Shown: one piece after another, positions 54,265 through 64,000 of the stretch
Layout of the letters: each line of letters begins with the position of its first letter
Numbering within the stretch: position 1 is the stretch's first letter
From: Zeugodacus cucurbitae
Lineage: Eukaryota > Arthropoda > Insecta > Diptera > Tephritidae
Direction: 5' to 3'
Assembly (NCBI RefSeq): GCF_028554725.1
Contig: NC_071668.1
Location: 75,757,719 to 75,821,718 of the forward strand
Length of the DNA: 64,000 nucleotides
Program-made: the position numbers and the translations under genes
Notes under the pieces: generated by a model
What the model saw: the letters and a program-made list of their open reading frames with translations, nothing else
What the model was told of the DNA's origin: nothing
Databases searched by the model: none

Positions 54265-55373
54265 CCATTCTCGGTTTCAAAAAATATATATACATAAATG
54301 ATCAGGATGACGAGTGGATTTGAAATCAGGATGTCCGTCTGTCCGTGCAAGCGATAACTTGAGTAAAAATTAAGATATCTTAATGAAACTTGGAACACAT
54401 GTTCCTTGGCACCCTGAGGAGGTTGCTTTAGAATACAATTTCAAAATCGGTCCACTGCCACGCCCACAAAATGGCGGAAACCGAAAACCTATAAAGTGTC
54501 ATAACTAAGCCATAAATAAAGTTATGAAAATGAAATTTGGAACATAGAATCCCATTAGGGAGGGGCACATTTTGATGTAATTTTTTTAGGTAGGTGGGCG
54601 TGGTCCCGCCCTCAAATAGGTTTTTTGTACATATCTTGCAAACCAATAAAGCTATATAAACCAAACTTTCTGCAGTCGTTTTTTGGCCACTTCTTAATGC
54701 AGTCCAAAAACGAAAGAAATCGGATAATAACCACGCCCACCTCCCATACAAAGGTTAGGTTGAAAATTACTAAAAGTGGGTTAACTCACTAACGAAAAAC
54801 GTCAGAAACACTAAATTTCACATAAGAAATGGCAGATGGAAGCTGCACTCAGATTTTTTTACAAAATGGAAAATGGGCGTGGCATCGCCTACTTATGGGT
54901 CAAAAACCATATCTCAGGAACTACTCGACCGATTTCAATGAAACTTGGTTTGTAATAGTTTCCTTACATCTCAATGATATGTTGTGAAAATAGGCTAAAT
55001 CGCTTCACAGCCACGCCTACTTCCTATATACCAGAACTTTGAAGACGATCTGAATCGTTTACATTACAATATATAAAGTAAGCACTAGTGAAGATATCGG
55101 TGCACAAATACCATGTTTATAGTGTGGAAGCTCCATTCTAAAAATCGCCGAAATCGGGCTATAGGTTTTTAAGGTCCCATATATCGAACACGATGACCTC
55201 GGTGCTTCTAAACTAATATTATGTTTTCCAACTTCCAATGGACTTTATGCAATATATATGACGAATATGTGGGTCAAATTGTGTATTATATAATATAAAT
55301 AAAGTTAAATAAATAAATTGCGAGAGTATAAAATGTTCGGTTACACCCGAACTTAGCCCTTCCTTACTTGTTT
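54265..55373 (-). repeat. interspersed element, TTTTATACTCTCGCA-ended, inverted long copy
   Basis: The right end is TTGCGAGAGTATAAAATG, TTCGGTTACACCCGAACTTA, CCCTTCCTTACTTG: the cleanest copy of this end in the window. Contains GTCCGTCTGTCCGTGC and GTGGGCGTGG blocks shared with the other copies. Non-coding. Confidence 0.78.
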
Positions 55374-56643
55374 TAATTTAATTCGAACCTATAACTATTC
55401 ACGAATGTTCCTTTAAAGTTTCAAAAACTCTTGAAGATATAGCCGATTGAAGATTGAACGTAGGTAGGTTTTATACCCAGGAATTTGCTTCTCAAAACTT
55501 TAAACGCGTTTTTCTCGAAACAGTTACGACTGGCACATGAGGTTACTCAAAACCTAGTAATCCAATAGGTTCCAAATTTTTATACGTTATTCTATGCATA
55601 TATAGCTATGGTGTGAACTAGGATAAATCAAATCGGTGAAGATCTTCTTTACTTTTCAACTTGATTTGTGGCTGAAAAAAGGGGATTTTCCAAAAAAATT
55701 TTCAAAGGTCCGCCATTTTGTTATTTTTTTTGCGAAATTAATAATCCTAGTTCATATCAGAGACAAACATTTACTCTTTCTAATGCCGTTGGAATTTTTG
55801 GTTTCAGATGTTCCAGTGAGCGGAAATCACATGCGCCGCCGAAAAGAAGGGCTTTTGATAGATAAAAAAAAAAAAACAACAATAAAAATATGTATTTTTT
55901 TTTTTTTAAGTCTTTAAATAAATGTATGCAAAGTTACAACCCTAAAAAATTATTTATGTTTATTTTCCAGCCCATTGAAAATCGTCAAAATTTTAAATCG
56001 AGAATGGGGGGAATACGCAAATATATCCACGCATTTATGTTAAAAACAATGTATTTATCAGTATAATTTAACTTCTCGTTAACAACAATTCCACCTGGTT
56101 TATTTCATGTGCGCTTTCCCACTAATTAGTGGTTTCTGTATAACGCAAATTGCAGCTTGTTGCATTCTCCTACGCACACACATATCTAATTATAACTGCA
56201 TATATGTATAGCACGTGTTGTATACATTGCCTCTTGACTCGTATAGACCTTACACGAGACTCGTTGAAAATATTTCAATCATATTGTATGCTGACCCTGC
56301 AGGAAAAATGTCACTTACTGCAATGTAAAAGGAGAATTCGGTAAGGAGAGTATTTGGAGTGATAAACATCATATTATAGAAATGAGAAACTGAGAATATG
56401 GATTATATACACTACTTCAAGCACTCAAATAAGTTTTAAACTTATAATTTGGGTATAGGGATACTACTTCGTCTTACATCAAACATTAATTTCATAAAAA
56501 TATTCAGCACTGTTAAGAAGTCCGTAATATTAAACAATTATTTTTGGTAATAATTACACAAAATTTAAAATTAGAAATGAAATGAGAAAAGTCTTACTTT
56601 TATCTTATTTATACTGCAAAATATCAAGATCAGTATTGTTTTA
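55374..56643. other. gene-free stretch
   Basis: AT-rich with poly-A/poly-T tracts near 55866-55905. The frame at 55636-55917 runs through these tracts and is not credible. No feature called. Confidence 0.4.
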
Positions 56644-57003
56644 TCTACACTACCATTATAAAGAGGAAAGATTTGTATGTATGTTTGTAATGAATAAACT
56701 CAAAATCGACTGTGCCGATTTCAAAAATTCTTTCACCATTGGAAAGCTACATAGGCTATATTAATTCCTAGAATCTCAACTTTCTGGAAATAGTTCCCAG
56801 GTGAGGTTGTCAAAAAGACTCCGTGATGGAGAATCTGAAATTGAAAATCGTCTTGCAAGTCATTCTCTTCGCATTGCAATCGCGTGCCAGAGAGTCGAGG
56901 AACGAGAGCTCGCAGCTGCTTGCTGAACAAAATTTCAAAACCTATAACTTATAAGTTTTAAAATGTTTGCTTAAACCCGTGTGAAGCCGGAGCGGTCTGC
57001 TAG
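56644..57003 (+). mobile_element. non-autonomous Helitron-like element
   Basis: It starts TCTACACTACCATTATAAAG and ends GAAGCCGGAGCGGTCTGCTAG followed by T; second copy of the element at 19960-20249, with AGAGGAAAGATTTGTATGTA and TTCAAAAATTCTTTCACC shared. Confidence 0.62.
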
Positions 57004-57377
57004 TTGTTTATAAACTTAAATTAGTAATTTTAGAATTTCACTTATATTTATTAATAAACTCCATCCCTTTAGTATGAAATGAAATATGAAAATTTCCTAC
57101 AGGGCAACTCATTCATCTATTTGCATGTGAGCTGGTAATTGCTGCGCTCTCACTTTCAATTAATTGCCGCCTAGAAAAATCCCAGTTGCTATTCTAAGAT
57201 TTTAGGCGAGATTTAATAGTAGTCTTTACAGTAAAAGCAATAATAAAATGCTTAAAATTTATAGAAAAAACCATATTTTCTTGCTGATAAGCTTTTAAGT
57301 TGTTAAATTATTAAGAAAGTTATGCTTGCTATCAAATTATAAGTTAAGTATTATGGCTATGCTTTAGCTAAACAGTG

Positions 57378-57425
57378 CTTACCTGCAACGTCAAGGGAAT
57401 TGATAAACGTGAATTTTGTGCTACA
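57378..57425 (-). pseudogene. orphan signal-exon relic of the MKYVNQP family
   Basis: The minus strand reads AAAATTCACGTTTATCAATT, then CCCTTGACGTTGCAG and GTAAG. It aligns with the signal exons of the 33641, 39310 and 41616 genes (AAAATTCGTGTTTGCCATCG, then TTCTAGCGCTGCAG and GT). The ATG and a second exon are missing, so it is a stranded exon, 15 kb from the nearest relative. Confidence 0.4.
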
Positions 57426-59749
57426 CTTTACAACTGGTAAAATATTTACCATGTTCATATTTTAAAGGGCATATATATAGTATATATAGACATACGCTTT
57501 TGTCTGTTTCGAGTCCCTCGAGCTGAGTAAGCACGTTCTTGCTCCGAAAACGCTAACATCTCAGCTAAAACACACAACAGCCGGAGCTCACAAACTTCGG
57601 CACAAATGTATATCACTTGCTGCCACCGGAAGCAGTCTTCGTGTCTTCCTGATGTTTTCCTATTTATATTTATGACCTGTTACATCGTTAGCATTAAAAA
57701 AAAAATGAAAAGAAAGAAAGAAGAAGACAAGTCGTTTGCGTCGTTTGTGCTGTTATTTTTATCTGTACATATTTTTCACTTCCACACTTAAGTGGATTCA
57801 ATGGCGCAACAACCACCTGATGCTTCATGCAACCTGACAAATGTTATCGAAGTAATAATTTAGCGCCGGTAATTTAGCGGAAATTCGCAGTGGCTCTTAT
57901 TATAACGGCCGTATGAGTGGCATTCAATTTCAAATAGATGCAACAAGGCGCTTAGAAGTTCGTAAAGTGAAAGCTTCGGTTACAAATATGCTTGTTGAAT
58001 AAAAGTTGCGAGAATCATAATAAATCTTGGAAGAAAAAGTTTTAAAATTCTTAAAAATGTAAAGTGAGTACTCAGGGGAATAAATGTGTCATAAATGGTG
58101 GATGGATTTCACTTGGATATATTATACTAAAAGTAAAATTCTTTAGACTAAACTCGTAGTGGAGTGAAGTGGATATAAACTTTTAGTAGAAAATGAAACT
58201 TATGAATTCTATTCTTTTCGTGGAGTATGAGAAAAAATTAGTAAGATAATATTTATTTATATTTTATGCTCTATTTCAAAGTATAAAGCTTTAAGCTTTT
58301 AAAAAGCTTCTTGTAAGGAAATTAAATTATTTTACCTTCTCTGTCATACTTACTATGTGTTTCCCAAATTTTGAGCTCATCCAGCCTCTTAGAGTCAATT
58401 AAAGTAAACTTATTTAGAGTTTAAGTAATTCATATTTTATTCGCAGCAAAAATGAAGTAAGCTTGAAAGCAGCTTTTTGTAAGCTTCATACACTTAACGG
58501 TATAGGTATGTTTATATGTATATATTCGATAGACGCGCAGTTTTAAAAAGCCTTACACATATCGGTTATATATATGTATCTTAAATTTGTTGTATAATCA
58601 ATGCGATTTTGCACAATTTCCAGTCGCATGTGCAAAATTCCTTATCGTTTGAATTATGTCTTAAGAGCTTATTAAATATTTGTTAATTTTAGTTGATTAT
58701 GTATCGATCAGTGTAGTAAATATGCCTAAATAAACTAACTAGTCAGTAAATTATGTGCCTTAATTGCATTACTATACTTACAAGGTCTAGTAATGAGCGC
58801 ACTTAATTATATAATCAAATTAGTGTGTACTAAATTAAGTTGATATTTTAAAACATGTTTTTATAAGAAAAAATATTTTACATTTATAATTTCATTTTAA
58901 TATATTTTACATTTAATAAATTTTCACGAATATTTAATATATATTTATATTTATATAAGATATTTGACATGTTTATATTTTTTACGCATTTTAAGCTAAT
59001 TTGGTTTCAGAATTTGACGCTTTCTCTCCATGCGCATCGCGCTCGATGCCATCACATATAATGGTTTTTGTATAATTTTTAATTTTAATAATAATTTTTT
59101 AATATTTACGTAATTTTGCTAGCTAAATGAAATAACTGTTAAATTAGCTTATTTGTTGTTAATTTTTTGTTAGTTGTAAATAAATGTTGAGAGTGATGCT
59201 CGTTACACTCTTAATGCTAGTGTTTTAGATATACATAATTTTTTTTTTTAATTTTTAATTATAGTATAAATACCCTTTTCAATACTTTGATAATTAATTA
59301 AGTAATTAATTACAATTATTTTCAATTAATTTTAATTAATTAATATTTTTTAATTAATTTTAATTAATTAATATTTTTTAATTAATTAATTATTTATAAT
59401 TATTTTTAATTCATTAATTAATTATAAATAATTAACATTTAATTTTACATTTACTGCTGTTAGTTACTAGTTACTAATATTTCAGCAAATTCGTCAGTTG
59501 CTTCATGCATAACCTCAAGTGAGCAATTTTTTTCGAATTTCGCTACATATTTAAATATTTTTTGTTCATAATTAATAGTGTTTTGGCTACCATTACTAAT
59601 CAAATTTGCATTGGGATTAAATTACAATATAATTTTATAATAGCTATATATTATATTTATCAAATTATCATATTTATGCAAGTATTGGTGGTATTTGGAA
59701 TAAAAAATAGAAAAATATTTTATATTTGGAATAATATTCAGGTAGGTAA
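57426..59749. other. gene-free stretch
   Basis: Strongly AT-rich. A low-complexity ATTAATTAATT region spans about 59270-59430. No signal exon, family motif or RNA gene seen. Confidence 0.45.
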
Positions 59750-60670
59750 GGGGCTATACCAGTGTGATATTTTCAAAAATTCGATTTTTTTATTTTTTGC
59801 TCAATCGATAGTTTATACTTTCAAAAATATCCTGTGAAAGCGGTAAGATTGCATCTTGAATAGTTTTTGAATGGCAGCGTTCTAAAGATCGACCGCTCGC
59901 TGGTATAAGCAGCTATAGTCGAAACTTTAAGGCAGTAGTCTGCTTTAGAAGCCGAAAATAGCGTTTTTTTAGCAATTCTTTTTGAAAGGGAAGGAAATGA
60001 TTGCGATAAACGGAATTTTAAGACGATTTCTAACACTTGTGAAAATGAAAACTCGAGAAAACGCGCTTTAAAGTCTGCCTGAGCATTCGCACCTGCTCGA
60101 CGCTCGGCCACTAAAACTGCTCTAGCTTCGAAAATATGTATGTCGAATTGGCCTCTGGAATTTTAAAGACATATTCTTGGATAGTTTTGGAAGAGATTTA
60201 AAACAACGAAACGACATTTCTCAAAATGGCTGACATCATAACTCAACAATACATTGACGTATAATGACCTACGATTTTTTTGATTGGTTGAAAGTTTTCA
60301 TTAAAAAAATACCAATTTTTTACCTAATTTACGAAATTTTTTTTTCAGAACTTGATATTTTTCAAAAATCGTAGTTCATTGTATATGAAAAATATTAAAC
60401 TTTAATAGCCTTTTTAAATTTGTTTCTTTCAACAACTCATTCGACTGGAATCATGTCAGCAGTTAGGGAACTTTTTTTTTGGCACCTCCGAAGACAGCAT
60501 ATAACTCCGTTATTTTTCAATATTTTTTGTAAATAAAAAATTTGAAATGTAGCTGAGAATGTACCTTATTATGTGTAAAAAAATTTCGAAAAAATCAATC
60601 GAGTACTTTCTTTAAAAAAAAAAATCACGAAAATCGCCTAAATTTGCATGGGTTACACTGGTATAGCCCC
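59750..60670. mobile_element. unclassified DNA transposon-like element with 16-bp terminal inverted repeats
   Basis: The left end GGGGCTATACCAGTGT (59750-59765) is repeated in inverse at the right end (ACACTGGTATAGCCCC, ending 60670). The 921-bp interior has no transposase; a 96-codon minus-strand frame (59821-60111) has no recognised domain. I could not define the target duplication with confidence. Confidence 0.65.
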
Positions 60671-62900
60671 TTTAAGTAAATTAGAGATTTTTCGATAAAA
60701 AAAAATTTTAAATATTGAAATTTCTAGCGAAAGGTGTTGTATTTAGATATTCGATAATGGCTTTCATTTTGCTAGACCATATGTGCTTACATATATTATT
60801 ATAAAAGGTTAAACACCAAATATTATTTCTGCACTGAAACAATAATTCACAATATAAATATTATTTATTTAGATTTTTATTACACTTAGCATGCAGTTTT
60901 ATTTGAAGCTTGTGGATATTCTTCAATACACACATTTGTAGTTAGCGTTTCAGGTAATTTGAGTAATTTCTTTTTTTATTGTAGTTGATACCATTTTATT
61001 TGAGTGAACAGAGTTTCACGCTGGCGAAGTGCCATCAACAATTATTATTCGAAAATATTCTTCTGTAAATATTTATGTATTTATTTATATTAATTTTGTG
61101 GGGTTATATACGTTACACAGCTTTCTTTTTCTACAGGAGTTGTGCTCCCAGGCGTATGAGTGACTTTTGTTGATGAAGTTATGAACAACAATTGTCTACT
61201 AAAAAATCGCAGAAAATATATATTTATATGAAGTTAGTATGCAAGGTTGCTTAGTGATACAATATCTACAATAAATTTGCACATTGAAAATTGAAACTCA
61301 CAGTTGTTCAGATACACGGTTTGTTTAATATACAGGCATACAATTATTACTATGTAACAACATACTTAGTGACTTTAGTCATACTATAAATTTAATTTTT
61401 CTATTTTTTAGCATATTAACAATTTTATTTAGTGCTTATTTGTAGCTTTTTAGACAATTTTAACACCTAATGTCAGCTTTTATAATTGTTGTTTAGAATT
61501 TAACTAAATATTTGTTCCGTTTTAATACATATATTACGGCTATATAAAACCAGCCATATATACATATACTTATATAATTCATCTCTATACTACTCCCACC
61601 CAAATCTCTTAACCTCACTAATATTTTATTCTAACTGCATTATTTTTGTTTAGTTCACAATTTTCCTAACTACTTTATTTCATTTATCAAGGTACACACG
61701 ACATTTTCTCTTCAATAAAGCAGATTACGAAACATGTTCGGCAATCACTTTATAAAAGACGCAAAAACAGTTTGTTTATCATAAAACAACAAAAACACAT
61801 AAAATTCAAATAAAACGCTTATTCGATTGCTAATCTTTTTTTTTGTCTAAAATAATTTCTTTTTAACTCTTATGTGGTGTATTTACAGCGAATGAGTGCC
61901 GCGTTGTATTTATAAATGCACTTAAAATTAATTTGTTATAAAAATTTTACAACTAATTGCTATTAGATATGTTCAAATGCTGTCGAAAAATACTTTTTTT
62001 GTGTGTAAAAGAGGTGTTAAGCAATAAATCATTTGAGATTTGTATGTCTGTGTTAGTAAACCAAATTCAGTCTCAGTAGCGTAAAGTATAGCTCGATGAA
62101 GTACGAGTTTATAGATATAAATTCTCATTAGGTACATTTGTAGTTGTAAATATAATGTATGAATATATTTAAAGCAGCATTTGTGGTAACAAGTAAACTA
62201 TTTTATAACAAGATATGCAATATAAAAAGACTAATTATTAACACTAACTATAAATTATTTATGGAAAAAAAATTATTTCTAAGCTTAAAATATTTTATTA
62301 TTGACAATATAATTATTAATGGTGGCTATGAATATACGTATCATAATTCTTAGGAGTTACTAGGTCGGGTTTAAGTTACGTTATAGGGCAAATCCCTGTG
62401 ACAAAGTCACAGGAGCTTCCACTTGGACAGCCAAAGTCGACAGTGCTTTCTGTTACCGCAAATGCCTCAAAATATATGCCATAGACCCATATGGATGCTA
62501 TAGGCTACCAAAAATTTTAAGGATTCTTTCTTGTTTCCATGGAAAGCCAAAAGCTAAAGAGTGTATAGTGTGCAAGAGCGTTCAGTAAATTAGAAAGGTG
62601 ATGAAGAGCAATGATTTGAGATGTGTATTAAGAAAGTTCATTCCATTTTCATTAATATGTAGGATCTCTAGGGGCGCCATAGTTGGTTTCCACATGATTT
62701 CATTCCTTATCGAACTGTTATAGTTGTTTCCAATTAGCTTAGAGCAATTTTTTCTAGTATAATGGCGGAAAAGCTTGTACGCACTTGGAGAAAATCATAA
62801 CGTTATATCAAGTTCGTTCTCATTTTAAATTTTGCCGCTGAGAATATTTCAACATTTTTTTTCCCAGGTTGGCACAACAGTCAGCCACTATTCTGTCAAT
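60671..62900. other. gene-free stretch
   Basis: AT-rich sequence without supported genes. A short perfect stem (CTGTGACAAAGTCACAG) lies near 62396-62412. Confidence 0.4.
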
Positions 62901-62905
62901 TTTTA

Positions 62906-63668
62906 TTGCTATGTATATTTAGTTTGTTTACGGCTTCATTAGGAACAAGTCAACCTTTTGTGTGCGTTGCGCCTTTTACTATGGATAAAAATATTGAACA
63001 AAGAGTTTGTGTGAAATTTTGTGTTCCAAACGAAATTTCTTGTGCCAAATTGTTGGAAATGTTGATTCAAACATTTGGTGATTCAACCATGTCGAAAACT
63101 CAAGTTTGCGATGGGTATAAATCGTTAAAAGAGGGGCGAGAAGAATTGAAGGATTTGCCACTTTCAGGACGACCTTCGATCTCTCAACTCAACTGAAGAA
63201 AACCTCGACAAAATAAAGGAAATGGTGCTCGAAAATCGTCAATATAGTTTGCGAGAGATAGCCCAAGTAATGGACATGTCTCATGAGACCGCTCGTCATA
63301 TTTTGGTTGATGTTTTGGGTATGCGGAAAGTTGCAGCGCGACTGAATTTTTTTTCAAAAAGTGAACGAGTTTTTGAACACAAATTCAACAAATATCATCG
63401 AAAAACCTCGTACACTCCAGATATGACTCCGTGTGACTTTTTCTTGTTTCTAAAAGTCAAATTACCACATTGTGGAATCCGTTTTGAGGGCATTGAAGAC
63501 ATCAAAACTAATTCGCAACGAGAACTGAAGGCCATCCCGGAATATAGCTTTAAAATGTGTTTCGATGATTGGATTGTTCATTGGAAGAAGTGTATTGCCT
63601 CAGAAGCGGCCTATTTTGAAGGGAATATAATAAATTCAGATGATACAATTCAGATACAAATCAGATGA
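62906..63668 (+). pseudogene. internally deleted mariner-like transposase remnant
   Basis: The first part (from about 62979: MDKNIEQRVCVKFCVPNEIS, MSKTQVCDGYKSLKEGREEL, LPLSGRPS) and, after a frameshift near 63185, the second part (MVLENRQYSLREIAQVMDMS, ILVDVLGMRKVAARL) give the DNA-binding half of a mariner transposase. The frame then jumps to the far C-terminal region (TSYTPDMTPCDFFLFLKVKL). The segment holding the first two catalytic Asp is deleted, so the copy cannot be autonomous. Different subfamily from the rosa element at 13236-14540. Confidence 0.8.
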
Positions 63669-64000
63669 AGAATATATAATAAATTCTCTGTACTACTTGT
63701 CCATATTAAAAATCGTGACCCTCTGCAAAGTGTGCTATTAAAAGTGATGTCGAAATTCGTTTATTTTGTTGTAAATTTTGCGAAGAACTATCTACCTTTA
63801 ATGTCTTTCTTCTCTACATTTTTGACAGATTTAGCTGTTCCTAACCATCTAGGCTCTATATTTTATTTATATTTTCTATGTTCGGGGTTCCTTCGACAGT
63901 TCTAGAAATATTATAGTTTAAAGGATTCAAAGAACGATAGTTAGCTTCAATAGTAAAACATAACATTTTACAAAAATAAGTGGCCTCTCAGGTAAGAAGT
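63669..64000. other. gene-free stretch at the right edge
   Basis: AT-rich sequence after the mariner remnant; I see nothing else. Confidence 0.4.

Noticed and set aside
55636..55917. Plus-strand frame of 93 codons
   Set aside because: It depends on poly-A and poly-T tracts and has no conserved motif or gene structure.

Overview
The window looks like a gene-dense accessory cluster from a higher fly, most probably a tephritid fruit fly. It is AT-rich, its introns are short (51-137 nt), its promoters are TATA plus TCAGT type, and it carries an intact DD41D (rosa-type) mariner of the kind known from Ceratitis. No housekeeping gene is visible. Almost every gene has one design: a mini-exon of 45-69 nt encoding the start and core of a signal peptide (often ending LQ), one short phase-0 intron, and a second exon that opens with a signal-cleavage motif such as L-T/V-A-A and encodes the whole mature product.

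Three families use this design. (1) Positions 1-22 kb plus one gene at 43-44 kb hold eleven paralogous genes for alpha-helical proteins of about 200-400 residues. Most share a C-terminal L-S/N-D/E-E-E-K ... W-Y-x-x-F motif. One (20.4-21.7 kb) has its domain duplicated, and one (14.6-15.2 kb) seems to have lost its signal exon. (2) Positions 24.6-42 kb, all on the minus strand, hold short secreted proteins built round a core M-K/E-Y-V-N-Q-P followed by a fast-changing tail. Tails include Pro-rich repeats, Glu/Pro repeats, a 36-bp minisatellite coding Asn/Asp/Gln/Glu/Lys repeats, or almost nothing because of deletions and stop codons. Two members (27.4-27.6 and 28.9-29.0 kb) have shrunk to precursors of 36-37 residues, predicted to release 16-17 residue peptides that begin with Gln and end Trp-Gly; one contains W-x8-W. 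An unrelated-looking secreted protein sits at 23.8-24.3 kb. (3) Positions 48.4-53.2 kb hold three small secreted peptides of 68-83 residues sharing S-x-SA, R-T/S-F-T/S-N-x-A and HIL motifs.

The cluster grew by duplication at several scales: a tandem copy of gene plus promoter (offset 2,019 bp at the left edge), a 1.43-kb tandem copy of the micropeptide gene, and a block copy of three gene types (28.9-33.9 kb versus 35.0-39.6 kb). I do not recognise any of the secreted families. Seminal-fluid, salivary, immune or hormone-like roles would fit short, secreted, fast-evolving genes, but the sequence alone does not decide.

The rest is mobile DNA and empty AT-rich sequence: the rosa mariner (13.2-14.5 kb), 3' fragments of one LINE family, three Helitron-like elements, a hAT-type element with an 8-bp target duplication (50.9-51.8 kb), a pogo-like MITE (9.5 kb), a TIR element (59.7-60.7 kb), an internally deleted second mariner (63-63.7 kb), and repeated copies of an interspersed element whose ends read TTTTATACTCTCGCAA. 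From 53.2 kb to the right edge I see no intact host gene.
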